The notes under the pieces: generated by a model | Seen by the model: the letters and a program-made list of their open reading frames with translations, nothing else | Told to the model about the DNA's origin: nothing | Databases searched by the model: none | Origin: Flavihumibacter fluvii | GTDB taxonomy: Bacteria > Bacteroidota > Bacteroidia > Chitinophagales > Chitinophagaceae | Length of the DNA stretch: 64,000 bases | Assembly (NCBI RefSeq): GCF_018595675.2 | Contig: NZ_CP092333.1 | Coordinates: 3,744,001 to 3,808,000 of the forward strand | Reading direction: 5' to 3' | Program-made: the position numbers and the translations under genes | In this document: in pieces, positions 17,474 to 27,188 of the stretch | Position numbering within the stretch: position 1 is the stretch's first letter | How the letters are laid out: each line of letters starts with the position of its first letter

Positions 17474-18990
17474 TTTTCACCTAAAAAGTTTTTCCAATCC
17501 TGCAACATCTTGCCTTTCAGCACCCGGGGGAATTTATGCTGTCCGCCTACCTTTCCTTTAGATGCCATAAACTCCATGAACTTGCTTTCCGGAAGCACAT
17601 CAAGGAACACTTCTTTTAAAGCACTGGAGCGCTCTACCGTGTAATCATCATTTAATGATTTTAAGTGTTCATCAATTTTCTTCACCAGTAATTTGGCATC
17701 TACATTGTCGTCGGAGGCAACATACCAATGGTGTGCAAAAAAGCTGCCATGCGGTATGCCGGCTACGGTATATTCCGGAATGGATACATTCAATTCTTCA
17801 GAAGCCAATTGCAGGGCCCGGTTCATATTATCTACCGATAAATGCTCGCCCACCAGGCTAAGAAAATGCTTGGTGCGCCCGGTGATGATCACCTCACACT
17901 CTTCCACGTCGGAAAAACGAACGGTATCGCCAATCAGGTAGCGCCAGGCTCCGGCTGTAGTGCTGATCAATAACGCATAATCACGCCCCTCCTCTACTTC
18001 ATGGATCATCAGCGTTTTTGGGTTGGCGACCATATTACCTTCTGCATCAAAGTTTTCATCATCAAAAGGGATGAATTCAAAGAAAATATGATCGTTAATG
18101 GACAGTTTCATGCCTTTGGCATACTGCCGGTCCTGGTATGCGATAAACCCTTCCGAGGCCAGGTAGGTTTCAATATAGGTGAGTGGCTTGGCCAGCAATT
18201 GCTCAAAGCCTTTTTTATAGGGTTCGAATGAAACGCCGCCATGTACAAAAAATGACAGGTTCGGCCAGATATCATGGATGGTGGCCAGGTTATAGCGTTC
18301 TATAATTTTTTCCATGCACATCTGGATCCAGGCTGGAACACCCACCACAAAACTGATATCCCAATTGGGTGCCTGCTCCACGATTTCTTCGAGCTTATCA
18401 TTCCAGTCGCTCATCTTGGCGATCTTCCTGCCCGGTTTATAAAATGGCGTGAACCAGAACGGCACTTTCTTCGCCGTGATTCCGCTCAGGTCTCCGGCAT
18501 AATATCCTTTTCCTTTTTGCAGTTGCGTGCTTCCCCCTAACATTAACCAGCCTTTGCCAATATTGCTAAAGGGGATATGGTCATAATGGCGAAGCGAGAA
18601 TAATTGCTTCACCATCACCTGGCGGTTGCCCTTTAACAAATCTTCCGTGATTGGAATATATTTACTGGCCGATTCGGATGTGCCCGACGATAGTGCATAA
18701 TATTTGATCTTCCCGGGCCAGCAAACATCAGGATGGCCCTCCAGCGTGCGGTGCCACCATTCTTTATAAATGGACGTATAATCATATGTTGGCACCAGCT
18801 GTTGAAATTTCTTACCGGGATGCTTACTGAAAAGGATCTCGTCAAAGCGGTAGTTCTGGCCAAATTCAGTGAACCGGGCTTTCTTCAGTAATTTCTTCAA
18901 TACTTTAAGTTGCTGCCTGCGCGGTGAACTCGCAGGTAGCCGTAGCGCTTTCGCAATCGTTTTTGGCAAACTAATCTCAATCAGCGGCAT
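17470..18990 (-). CDS. GH3 auxin-responsive-promoter family protein
   Basis: The 506-residue protein belongs to the GH3 branch of the acyl-adenylate-forming (ANL) superfamily, best known from plants where members conjugate amino acids to jasmonate or auxin. Visible markers are YYALSSGTSESASKYIPIT (near residue 97-115, the ATP-binding P-loop-like motif) and LIGDTVRFSDVEECEVIITGRTKHFLSLVGEHLS (about 356-390). Bacterial members are common in Bacteroidota and have no settled substrate. Coupling to a downstream acetyltransferase suggests a small-molecule modification pair, which is inference. Confidence 0.88.
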   Translation of the reverse strand: MPLIEISLPKTIAKALRLPASSPRRQQLKVLKKLLKKARFTEFGQNYRFDEILFSKHPGKKFQQLVPTYDYTSIYKEWWHRTLEGHPDVCWPGKIKYYALSSGTSESASKYIPITEDLLKGNRQVMVKQLFSLRHYDHIPFSNIGKGWLMLGGSTQLQKGKGYYAGDLSGITAKKVPFWFTPFYKPGRKIAKMSDWNDKLEEIVEQAPNWDISFVVGVPAWIQMCMEKIIERYNLATIHDIWPNLSFFVHGGVSFEPYKKGFEQLLAKPLTYIETYLASEGFIAYQDRQYAKGMKLSINDHIFFEFIPFDDENFDAEGNMVANPKTLMIHEVEEGRDYALLISTTAGAWRYLIGDTVRFSDVEECEVIITGRTKHFLSLVGEHLSVDNMNRALQLASEELNVSIPEYTVAGIPHGSFFAHHWYVASDDNVDAKLLVKKIDEHLKSLNDDYTVERSSALKEVFLDVLPESKFMEFMASKGKVGGQHKFPRVLKGKMLQDWKNFLGEK

Positions 18991-19055
18991 TACTGTTTTA
19001 CTGGCTTTAGGTGTTTAACAAAAATACTTATTAAGGCGGCAATAACATAATATGC

Positions 19056-20195
19056 TTACACCAGCGGCGACTTTTTAAGGAGGATCACTTCGCCCTGGCC
19101 ATTTTTATCGTCACTGCCCACAATTCCTGCTGTTCCTGCCCCATGAAATCGCATGGCTTTGGGCGGTCCTCCTGATTGCCAGCTTTCCAGGACCTGTTGC
19201 ATCCCGAAATCACTGCCCAAGGCATATATTATTCCCTGGTCGCTTGTCTTGTCCTTAGCAACCTGCGGGATTAGATCTGCTATTTCGGGTATAACGCCGG
19301 AATCACCGGCCAATTGCCAGTCCATTTTTTGCCCGGTTTTTTTTCCGGCATTTGTTCTCCCTATCCTGGCTATAAGTTCCCTGGTCTTAATCGCTGCTTC
19401 AAGTAAAGCCTTCCAGGCTCCCGATTGTTGTGGATAATACTTTCGCACGAAAATCAGCATCGCTTCATAAAAATGGCGCGTGTAGGTAGCATTACGGGTA
19501 GTGCTTTCCCCTTTAAAATGCAGGATCCCAGGGTTGGGCAGGTAATAATTGGTGTAGCCGGCCAGGCTGATGCGGTAACTCAGGTCAATATCTTCCCCAT
19601 ACATAAAAAACTGCTCATCAAACCCGCCTACCTGTTCATATACCTTTCGGGGAAATACCATAAATGCCCCTGCCAATACTTCTACCAGATGCACCTGCTC
19701 AGGGGATAAATGTCCAAGGTAATACCGCGCAATCCTGCGGTTGCGCGGAAATACAGCGCTTAATCCACTTAACTTGAAAAAGGCGGTCCAGGCGCCCGGC
19801 CACCCCCGTTTTGATTCAGGCAAATATTGGCCGCAACCATCATACATGCGCATACCCACGCCGCCTGCATCGGGGTGATGGTCAAAAAATTGAAGGCAGG
19901 TCGTGAATACATTTTGCGGGACCAGCGTATCCGGATTCAATATGGCAAGATACTCCCCCTTCGCCCGCGAAAGGGCCAGGTTGTTTGCGTGACCAAATCC
20001 GGTGTTCGATTCCTTCCAGATAAATTGTACAGCAGGAAACCGGTTGGGAAGTATCTGGCGGCTATCATCTGTTGAGGCATTATCTACCACAAATATTTCT
20101 GCAGCGATGCCTTCAGTTGCCTGCATCACAGTATACAAGCACTGTTCAAGGAAATAACAAACATTATAATTTACGATAATGACCGATAGTCGCAT
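19056..20195 (-). CDS. Glycosyltransferase family 2 protein
   Basis: The 379-residue protein begins with the GT2 nucleotide-sugar domain: VIIVNYNV at residues 5-12, EIFVVDNASTDDS at about 34-46, and the metal-binding LNPDT at about 87-91, with a later GEDIDLSYR motif holding the catalytic Asp. The pattern is that of rhamnosyltransferase-like GT2 enzymes that build envelope polysaccharides. The last roughly 100 residues lie outside the catalytic fold and look specific to this group. It is divergent from the inositol monophosphatase gene with 27 nt between starts. Confidence 0.9.
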   Translation of the reverse strand: MRLSVIIVNYNVCYFLEQCLYTVMQATEGIAAEIFVVDNASTDDSRQILPNRFPAVQFIWKESNTGFGHANNLALSRAKGEYLAILNPDTLVPQNVFTTCLQFFDHHPDAGGVGMRMYDGCGQYLPESKRGWPGAWTAFFKLSGLSAVFPRNRRIARYYLGHLSPEQVHLVEVLAGAFMVFPRKVYEQVGGFDEQFFMYGEDIDLSYRISLAGYTNYYLPNPGILHFKGESTTRNATYTRHFYEAMLIFVRKYYPQQSGAWKALLEAAIKTRELIARIGRTNAGKKTGQKMDWQLAGDSGVIPEIADLIPQVAKDKTSDQGIIYALGSDFGMQQVLESWQSGGPPKAMRFHGAGTAGIVGSDDKNGQGEVILLKKSPLV

Positions 20196-20222
20196 AACAC
20201 GAAAATATTGGTAATTTCGCGC

Positions 20223-21002
20223 ATGTTACAGGAAACACTTATCAACGCATGCAGGGCAGGCGGAGCCGTACTTGAGCAGTTCTTCAACCGCCATGATCTC
20301 AGGATCTCCAATAAAGAAAGTATCAACGATCTCGTTACGGAAGCAGATCATGCCTCTGAAAAAGTAATTATTGAGGTGATCCGCCAACAGTACCCCGACC
20401 ATTTTATCCTGACGGAAGAAAGTGGCGAACATCCTACCGCTTCTAATTATAAATGGATCATAGACCCGATTGATGGTACCGTGAATTTCGCAAATGGCAT
20501 TCCCATCTGTTGTGTCAGCATTGGCCTGGAAAAAGACGGGAAAATGCTGATGGGTGCAATTTTCAACCCTATCCTCAATGAGTTTTATTTTGCCGAGAAA
20601 GGTAAAGGGGCAGCCCTGAATGGCCATCCGGTCCATGTCAGTAATAAGGCCGACGTTAGCAGCAGCTTCCTCGTTACCGGGTTTCCCTATACTTATGTTG
20701 ATATGCCTAACGGGCCGCTTGAATGTTTTGAACGTTTTATCCGCAAAGGCATCCCGGTTAGAAGGCTGGGATCTGCCGCCATGGACCTTTGCTGGGTTGC
20801 AGCCGGCCGGTTTGACGGATTCTACGAACACAAATTAAATGCATGGGATAGCGCAGCGGGATTTTTACTGGTGGAAGAAGCTGGCGGAAAAGTGACTGAT
20901 TTCAAAGGGAACGAATATTCTCCTTACCAGCCTCACCTCCTGGCCACCAATGGAAAAATCCACGATGAAATGTTGCAGTGGCTAAATGGCGAAAAGCAGT
21001 AG
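20223..21002 (+). CDS. Inositol monophosphatase family protein
   Basis: This 259-residue metal-dependent phosphatase carries both family signatures: WIIDPIDGTVNFANG (about residues 80-94) and WDSAAGFLLVEEAGG (about 211-225). The E in LTEESGEHP provides a further metal ligand. Possible substrates are inositol phosphates, 3'-phosphoadenosine phosphate or sugar phosphates; the sequence alone does not separate these. The ATG at 20223 follows TAATTTCG, a one-mismatch -7 box; the frame extends 5 codons upstream without a better start. Confidence 0.9.
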   Translation: MLQETLINACRAGGAVLEQFFNRHDLRISNKESINDLVTEADHASEKVIIEVIRQQYPDHFILTEESGEHPTASNYKWIIDPIDGTVNFANGIPICCVSIGLEKDGKMLMGAIFNPILNEFYFAEKGKGAALNGHPVHVSNKADVSSSFLVTGFPYTYVDMPNGPLECFERFIRKGIPVRRLGSAAMDLCWVAAGRFDGFYEHKLNAWDSAAGFLLVEEAGGKVTDFKGNEYSPYQPHLLATNGKIHDEMLQWLNGEKQ

Positions 21003-21019
21003 GACTTAAATTTATTTTT

Positions 21020-22054
21020 ATGGAAGCAAGAACAGAAATCGAAACTTTAGGTGAATTCGGACTGATTGACCACCTCACAAAAAATATAGAATTCCAGAAC
21101 GCCTCTTCGATATTGGGCGTTGGCGATGATGGCGCCGTGATTGACCATTACGGGAAACAAACGGTGATTTCTACCGATATGCTGGTGGAAGGTGTACATT
21201 TTGACCTCATGTACACCCCATTGAAGCACCTCGGATATAAATCTGTGGTAGTGAACCTGAGTGATATCTATGCGATGAACGCCCATCCTACCCAAATCAC
21301 CCTGAGCATCGCCGTTAGTAATAAATTCAGCGTCGAAGCCCTGGATGAGTTTTATGAAGGGGTATATGCCGCCTGCGAAAAATATGGGGTTGACCTGGTC
21401 GGCGGGGATACCTCCACTTCCCGCAGTGGCTTTGTGATTTCCGTTACTGCTCTTGGCGAAGTTGTTCCTGGACAGTTTGTAAAACGCAGTACCGCCCAAA
21501 AAGGCGACCTGATCTGTGTTTCAGGCGACCTTGGTGGTGCTTTCCTGGGACTTACCCTGATGGAACGGGAAAAACAGATTTTCCTGGAGAACCCGCAAAT
21601 TCAGCCTGACCTCGAAAATGAAGCGTATATCGTTGGGCGTTTATTGAAGCCGGAAGCCCGGCGCGATATCATTGCGTTTTTTGCGGACAATGAAATCATG
21701 CCAACGGCAATGATGGATATCAGTGACGGATTAAGCTCCGACCTGCTGCATATCTGCAATCAAAGCCAGGTTGGTTGTGTGGTGTATGAGGAAAAACTGC
21801 CTATCCACGAAGATGCCAGGATGGCCGCTTTTAAATTTGGACTCGATCCTACCGCAGCAGCCCTGAGTGGTGGCGAAGACTATGAATTGCTTTTCACCAT
21901 TCCCCAGTCTGACTATGACAAGCTCGTACTGAACGAACAGATCAGCGTGATCGGCTACATGACCGATGCTGACGCCGGTTCGAAAATTTTAACAAAAGGC
22001 GGGAATCAATTTAAGATTACAGCACAGGGCTGGAATGCATTTAAAGATCAGTAG
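21020..22054 (+). CDS. thiL: Thiamine-monophosphate kinase ThiL
   Basis: The 344-residue protein phosphorylates thiamine monophosphate to the active diphosphate. Family markers are VGDDGAVI (about residues 33-40), STDMLVEGVHFDL (about 49-61), DLVGGDTS near 125-132, and MMDISDGLSSDLLHI (about 230-244). The start at 21020 is 17 nt after the monophosphatase stop, so both are probably in one transcript. No other thiamine gene and no TPP riboswitch pattern is visible nearby. Confidence 0.94.
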   Translation: MEARTEIETLGEFGLIDHLTKNIEFQNASSILGVGDDGAVIDHYGKQTVISTDMLVEGVHFDLMYTPLKHLGYKSVVVNLSDIYAMNAHPTQITLSIAVSNKFSVEALDEFYEGVYAACEKYGVDLVGGDTSTSRSGFVISVTALGEVVPGQFVKRSTAQKGDLICVSGDLGGAFLGLTLMEREKQIFLENPQIQPDLENEAYIVGRLLKPEARRDIIAFFADNEIMPTAMMDISDGLSSDLLHICNQSQVGCVVYEEKLPIHEDARMAAFKFGLDPTAAALSGGEDYELLFTIPQSDYDKLVLNEQISVIGYMTDADAGSKILTKGGNQFKITAQGWNAFKDQ

Positions 22055-22070
22055 CGCTTATCTTTATCCA

Positions 22071-23573
22071 ATGCTGATGAGAAAGCGTTTTGTGATACTA
22101 TTTTATGGTTGTTTACTGTTAATGATGGTGGGCTGTACCGGCAGCAGGTCTTCATTTAAGGCAGACCAAAAATATCCACCGGCAAAACTGCAGCAGGATT
22201 ATTCCTTGTTCCGTAATATCCTGGAAGAATCTCATCCCAGTGTATCCTGGTATACCCCGGCTGACAGCATGCAGTATTATTTTGACTGGGGTTACAGGCA
22301 ATTGACCGATTCTATGACAGAACCCCAGTTCAGGCGGATTCTGACCTATGTGATTTCAAAGATTCATTGTGGCCATACCAGCACCCGCTATTCCAAACAT
22401 TATATCAACTACCTGGATACTGCAAGGCTTCCGCTTTTTCCGGTCTCTGTAAAAGTATTGAATAATGATACCGTCGTTCTCAACAATACCTTACAAAGAA
22501 ATAAACTGACTTTACCACGGGGTACCATTCTCACAAAATTTGATGGCCAGCCTTTTATGCAAGTGATTGATAGCCTCGTGAAATTCATTCCTAATGATGG
22601 CTTTAACGAAACCTACCTGCACCAGACCGTGAGTAACCGCGGGGCATTCGGGGCCTGGTTACGGTTGACCCAGGGTTGGAAAAAAAGCTATGAAATGGGC
22701 TACCTGGATAGTGCCGGCCAGGAACAACTGGTTCAGTTTAATTTACTGGAACCGCCAAAAAAAGATACCACCCGGCGCCCGAAGATCCCGGATATCCGGG
22801 AAACACTGAGAAGGCGTGAACGCAGGGAAGAACGGTTATTCGATGCCCGTTCAATGCAGATAGATACCGGCTTGTCTGCTGCTTACATGACAGTTAATAC
22901 ATTTAATAACGGCAACGCTTTGCACGCTTTCTTTAAAAGCAGTTTCAGGGAATTGAAAAAAGAACATATCCGGCACCTGGTGATTGATATCAGGGGTAAT
23001 GGTGGCGGCAATGTTAATCATTCCACTTACCTCACCAGGATGCTCGTAGACGCTCCTTTCAAAATTGCTGATTCATTATATGCCGCAAACAAACGCAGTA
23101 AGTATGGCCGGCATATTCAATACAACTGGATCACCGGCATCTTTATGAGTTTCATCACGAGGAAACGCGCTGATGGAAAATACCATTTTGGTTATTATGA
23201 ACGGCATTTTTTCAAACCCGTTAAAAAGAATCATTTTACCGGGAATGTATATGTGCTCACCGGACCTAATTCCTTTTCTGCAGCTGCCATCTTTGCCCGT
23301 GCTGTTAAAGGCCAGCAGCATATTAAGCTGATTGGTGAAGAAACCGGTGGTGGAAATTATGGGAATACGGCATGGTTCATTCCCAATGTTACCTTACCTG
23401 AAACAGGCATACGGTTCCGGTTGCCAAAATTCAGGTTAGTCATTAATAAAGACACGGAGAAAAATGGCCGCGGCGTTATGCCGGATATTATGGTCCAGCC
23501 AACCCGGACTTCCATGATCCAGAACCGTGATTTGAAAGTTGAAAAAGTCCGGGAGCTGATTATTGATCAATGA
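22071..23573 (+). CDS. S41 family peptidase, lipoprotein
   Basis: The 500-residue protein has a lipoprotein signal (CLLLMMVGCTG) and a C-terminal-processing-protease-like S41 domain. Markers are HLVIDIRGNGGGNVNHSTYL (about residues 303-322) and the nucleophile region VLTGPNSFSAAAIFARAVKG (about 397-416), with the catalytic Ser in NSFSAA. It is therefore predicted to act in the periplasm on unknown substrates. I used ATG 22071; the frame begins upstream inside thiL. It converges with nagA, overlapping by 14 nt. Confidence 0.87.
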   Translation: MLMRKRFVILFYGCLLLMMVGCTGSRSSFKADQKYPPAKLQQDYSLFRNILEESHPSVSWYTPADSMQYYFDWGYRQLTDSMTEPQFRRILTYVISKIHCGHTSTRYSKHYINYLDTARLPLFPVSVKVLNNDTVVLNNTLQRNKLTLPRGTILTKFDGQPFMQVIDSLVKFIPNDGFNETYLHQTVSNRGAFGAWLRLTQGWKKSYEMGYLDSAGQEQLVQFNLLEPPKKDTTRRPKIPDIRETLRRRERREERLFDARSMQIDTGLSAAYMTVNTFNNGNALHAFFKSSFRELKKEHIRHLVIDIRGNGGGNVNHSTYLTRMLVDAPFKIADSLYAANKRSKYGRHIQYNWITGIFMSFITRKRADGKYHFGYYERHFFKPVKKNHFTGNVYVLTGPNSFSAAAIFARAVKGQQHIKLIGEETGGGNYGNTAWFIPNVTLPETGIRFRLPKFRLVINKDTEKNGRGVMPDIMVQPTRTSMIQNRDLKVEKVRELIIDQ

Positions 23574-24633
23574 TAAATAATGATTCAATATACCCGGGCG
23601 CAATCTTCCCCCATTCCTTATCAAGGCCCAATACCCTTGCCGGGTATAAGGAGGCCATGCGCAATGCTTCTCCCTCATCAATTCCTGCCTGTTCTGTACA
23701 ATACTTTACAGCCTTCACCATAGTTAATGCGGAACCCGATAATGTACCATCTGGCATTACATACCGGTTACCCTCCAACCTGTGCTGGTAGTGGCCATCT
23801 GGATTGGCCGTCACTGCATCTGTGATGATAAACAACCTTTGACCCATTAGTTTTTTTGCTATCCGGATTGCCGCTGCATCTACATGGTAACCATCCGTAA
23901 CAATACTGGACATTACCGTCGGGTGATCAAATATTGCTCCTACCAGTCCGGGTGCACGGTGTTGCAGCGGCGACATGGCATTGTATAAATGGGTACAGAG
24001 TTGGATGCCTTTGCCAAATGCAGCAGTTGCCTGCTCATAGGTAGCATCACTATGTCCGGCTGAAATAATGATGCCGGCATCCTGTAAAATTTTTATGCCC
24101 TCATCCGTAAACAATTCGGGGGCGATGGTCATCATCTTCACGATGCCTTTGCCATATTCTACCAGCTTTCGTATATTGGTAACAGTTGGTTCCTGTATCT
24201 TATCTGCTGCATGCGCCCCGCGCTTTTTCACATTCAAAAACGGACCCTCCAGGTGTAAGCCGGCTATCCCTTTCCTTCCTGCTGCCCAATATTCCCTTAC
24301 GGCATCAATGGCGGCAAAAGCCACTTCATTGGAATTCGTGGCCACAGTTGGCAGAATGAGATAGGCGCCTCCGGCACGGGAATACGCCACCGTTGCGTCA
24401 AGGGCTTCGACCGTGGGGTGTTCCCCAAAAAACAGTCCGTTTCCGCCATATAATTGAAGATCTATAAACGCAGGTACTAATTTCCCGCCTTTCAGGTCTG
24501 CAACCTCATCAGCCGGACCATTATGCGTAACGGAAACGATCCGCCCATTGTTTGTTGTAATCAGCGCCTGGCTCATCCATTGTTCTCCTGTAAAAATCTG
24601 GCCATTCACATACTTTATGCTGCGTTGACTCAT
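23560..24633 (-). CDS. nagA: N-acetylglucosamine-6-phosphate deacetylase NagA
   Basis: This 357-residue amidohydrolase-superfamily enzyme deacetylates GlcNAc-6-phosphate for entry into amino-sugar metabolism or cell-wall recycling. It has VPAFIDLQLYGGNG (about residues 52-65), GLHLEGPFLN (about 125-134), metal-ligand histidines in SAGHSDAT and THLYNAM, and the catalytic Asp in IITDAV. No nagB or transporter is adjacent, so a recycling role is more likely than uptake-driven catabolism; this is inference. The stop codon overlaps the S41 peptidase gene and the start overlaps the next gene by 4 nt. Confidence 0.93.
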   Translation of the reverse strand: MSQRSIKYVNGQIFTGEQWMSQALITTNNGRIVSVTHNGPADEVADLKGGKLVPAFIDLQLYGGNGLFFGEHPTVEALDATVAYSRAGGAYLILPTVATNSNEVAFAAIDAVREYWAAGRKGIAGLHLEGPFLNVKKRGAHAADKIQEPTVTNIRKLVEYGKGIVKMMTIAPELFTDEGIKILQDAGIIISAGHSDATYEQATAAFGKGIQLCTHLYNAMSPLQHRAPGLVGAIFDHPTVMSSIVTDGYHVDAAAIRIAKKLMGQRLFIITDAVTANPDGHYQHRLEGNRYVMPDGTLSGSALTMVKAVKYCTEQAGIDEGEALRMASLYPARVLGLDKEWGKIAPGYIESLFIIDQ

Positions 24634-25478
24634 GATGGTTCTTCTTTTATAATAGTGAAACTATCGGCATCTCTTAAAAAGGGCAATTTACCTCGAACTT
24701 CATCCAGGTCTGGTTTCTGTAAGGTAATCGTATGGATGTCCTCCTCATGGGCTTTTTGGTAAAGGATATTACCCATGGGACCAATAACCATCGTATCCCC
24801 GCTGTGGTAATTTCCCAAACCATCTGTACCCACCCGGTTTACGCCTGCCACATAACACTGGTTCTCGATTGCCCTTGCGGCCAGCAGCGTCTTCCAGGCA
24901 TGGTTGCGGCGCTCAGGCCAGTTCGCCACATTGATCAGCACATCATACTCCGGGGTGTTTTCTCCTCCTTCCTCCCGCTGCTTAATTCCCGGTAGATGGC
25001 TCCCGGCGGCTGGGGATTGGCGGGCCCAAACCGGGAAGCGGAGGTCGTAACAGACCTGTAGCTGGATTTTCCAGCCTTTCACTGAAGCGATCAGGCGCCT
25101 GTTGCCCGCGGTATAACACTGGTCTTCTCCCGCAAATGCAAAGAGGTGCCGCTTGTCGTAAAAGCCATGCTGGCCATTGGGGAGCATCCAGACCAGCCGG
25201 TTGTAATATTTTCCTGCTGCTTCGATGATAAGGCTGCCGGCAAGGATGACCTTTTTTTCTGCGGATAACTGTTTCATCCAGCTAACTGTCGGCCCATCCA
25301 TGGTTTCGGCAAATTTTTCGGGCTGCATACTAAAGCCGGTGCTGAACATTTCGGGCAGCAATACGATCTCGGTCCTTTCGGTTATCGCCCTGATCTTTCG
25401 GTCGAACATGGCCAGGTTAGCCGGTTTATCTTCCCAGGATAAATCGGTCTGGATGGTGGTAATGGTCAATGAAGACAT
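24630..25478 (-). CDS. Nitrilase-superfamily omega-amidase (YafV-like)
   Basis: The 282-residue protein is a carbon-nitrogen hydrolase. The catalytic triad is visible as Glu in LLPEMFSTGFSM (about residues 40-51), Lys in the YDKRHLF region, and Cys in QVCYDLRFPVWAR (about 141-153). The YafV/omega-amidase subgroup hydrolyses alpha-ketoglutaramate or related keto-acid amides as metabolite repair. It overlaps nagA by 4 nt, although no pathway link is obvious. Confidence 0.87.
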   Translation of the reverse strand: MSSLTITTIQTDLSWEDKPANLAMFDRKIRAITERTEIVLLPEMFSTGFSMQPEKFAETMDGPTVSWMKQLSAEKKVILAGSLIIEAAGKYYNRLVWMLPNGQHGFYDKRHLFAFAGEDQCYTAGNRRLIASVKGWKIQLQVCYDLRFPVWARQSPAAGSHLPGIKQREEGGENTPEYDVLINVANWPERRNHAWKTLLAARAIENQCYVAGVNRVGTDGLGNYHSGDTMVIGPMGNILYQKAHEEDIHTITLQKPDLDEVRGKLPFLRDADSFTIIKEEPS

Positions 25479-25492
25479 ACCACTAAGTTAAA

Positions 25493-25978
25493 TTAACCGT
25501 CTGCCTTCCCGCCCAATTTTTTCAGGGTTTCCTGTATCACCGGCCACTCGTACCCTTTATATAATAGGTAGTCCTGGGTTTTCTTTATTTGCTCCTGCCT
25601 TCCGGCAGTTGACAGGCTTTCCCATTTTTTTTGGGCTACTTTTTCAAGGGCGGCCCGGTAATCCTCCTCGGATATCTCCTTCAGGGCCTTTTTAATGCAG
25701 TACTCACTCACCTGCCTTTGCTTCAATTCGTTCTGGATCCGGTTACGACCCCAACTTTTCATCCGGAACTTTCCTCCTGCAAATTGAATGGCAAAGCGCT
25801 CCTCGTTCAGGTAATCTTCTTCAATGAGCTGCGACAGGAGCTGTTCCACCTGGTTTTTATACAGGCCAAAGCCATATAGCTTTTCCTTCACTTCCTGGTG
25901 ACAACGCTCCTGGTAGCCGCAATAGTGCCGTGCTTTTTGCAGGGCCTGCTCCGGACTGATCGACTTCGAATATGCCAT
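25493..25978 (-). CDS. recX: Regulatory protein RecX
   Basis: The 161-residue protein is all-helical with RecX repeat motifs, starting with PEQALQKARHYCGYQERCHQEVKEKL and LIEEDYLNEERFA. RecX binds and inhibits RecA filaments. recA is not in this window, so the gene is unlinked from it here, as is common in Bacteroidota. It is divergent from dnaN, with 83 nt between the two start codons. Confidence 0.9.
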   Translation of the reverse strand: MAYSKSISPEQALQKARHYCGYQERCHQEVKEKLYGFGLYKNQVEQLLSQLIEEDYLNEERFAIQFAGGKFRMKSWGRNRIQNELKQRQVSEYCIKKALKEISEEDYRAALEKVAQKKWESLSTAGRQEQIKKTQDYLLYKGYEWPVIQETLKKLGGKADG

Positions 25979-26061
25979 GTTGCAAAGTTGGGTGAAAAGG
26001 GAACGTGGAAAAAACCCAAAATTGTGTAGTTTCGTCCCTATCTATAAATCGAACCAGCTTT

Positions 26062-27177
26062 ATGAAGTTTATCGTTTCCTCATCGGCCTTATTGAAGCAA
26101 CTGCAACAGATCAGCGGTGTAATTAACGCAAATACTGTTTTGCCTATTCTCGAAGATTTTCTGTTTGAAATTGACAAAAACAAACTGAACGTAGTAGCTA
26201 CCGACCTGGAAACAGTTATGCGGGTACAGATGGATATTGAAGCCAAGGAAAGCGGACGTGTGTGTATTCCTGCCAAGATATTGATCGATTCCTTAAAAAA
26301 TATTGCTGACCAGCCGCTTACGTTTACCATCGATAAAAATTTTGGCATTGAGATCACCAGCGATAATGGTAAGTATAAGGTAATGGGCGAGAACCCCGAT
26401 AATTTCCCGAAAGAGCCTTCTGCTGATGATACCACCTCTTTTGAAATGAGCAGCAGCGCACTGGTTACCGGTATCAACAAAACCCTTTTTGCCGTTAGCA
26501 GTGATGATCTTCGTCCGGCGATGACCGGCGTGTTTTTTGAACTCGATAAAAACTTTATCCAGTTTGTGGCTACTGATGCGCATCGCCTGGTTCGTTATAA
26601 AAGGACTGACGTAAAATGTAAGAAGAACGAAACTTTCATTGTTCCGAAAAAGCCCCTTAATATCCTCAAAAGTGCATTGCCGGATAATGATGATGTACTG
26701 ACTGTGAGCTATAATAGTAATCACCTGTTTGTTACCCACGGTAATACACAAATGAGTTGCCGCCTCATCGATGCCCGTTTCCCCGATTATAAAGTGGTGA
26801 TCCCGGTCGATAACCCGTATAAAATGGTGGTGACCAAAACCGACTTCCAGGGTGCTTTGCGCCGTGTTAGTGTATTTAGTAATAAAAGCACCAACCAGGT
26901 CGTGTTAAATATCACCGGCAGTGAACTGCAACTTGCCGCACAGGATATCGATTTTAGCTTTGAAGGTACTGAGCGGATGAAATGCCAGTATGATGGTGAA
27001 GACCTTTCCATCGCATTCAACGCCCGTTTCCTGATCGAAATGCTGAATGCGGCTGACAGCGATGAAGTTCGCATGGAATTGTCTACTCCTACTAAAGCTG
27101 GAATTATTAAGCCGATGGAAGCAGATGAAAATGAAGAACTGCTCATGCTGGTAATGCCGCTGATGTTGAATGCCTGA
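26062..27177 (+). CDS. dnaN: DNA polymerase III beta sliding clamp DnaN
   Basis: This 371-residue protein has the three-domain length of bacterial beta clamps and a typical start MKFIVSSSALLKQLQQISGV. The family blocks NTVLPILEDFLF, FVATDAHRLVRY and the C-terminal LVMPLMLN (hydrophobic end that forms part of the clamp pocket) are all present. It encircles DNA and tethers polymerase III and many partners. I used ATG 26062, since the 19 residues upstream are absent from the family. TAGTTTCG at 26027-26034 is a near -7 box. dnaA is not adjacent. Confidence 0.96.
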   Translation: MKFIVSSSALLKQLQQISGVINANTVLPILEDFLFEIDKNKLNVVATDLETVMRVQMDIEAKESGRVCIPAKILIDSLKNIADQPLTFTIDKNFGIEITSDNGKYKVMGENPDNFPKEPSADDTTSFEMSSSALVTGINKTLFAVSSDDLRPAMTGVFFELDKNFIQFVATDAHRLVRYKRTDVKCKKNETFIVPKKPLNILKSALPDNDDVLTVSYNSNHLFVTHGNTQMSCRLIDARFPDYKVVIPVDNPYKMVVTKTDFQGALRRVSVFSNKSTNQVVLNITGSELQLAAQDIDFSFEGTERMKCQYDGEDLSIAFNARFLIEMLNAADSDEVRMELSTPTKAGIIKPMEADENEELLMLVMPLMLNA

Positions 27178-27188
27178 TTTTTCACATC

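Noticed and set aside
20978-22054. TPP or other riboswitch before thiL or pnuC
   Set aside because: The gaps upstream are only 17 and 45 nt long, too short for a riboswitch, and no CTGAGA-type motif is seen.
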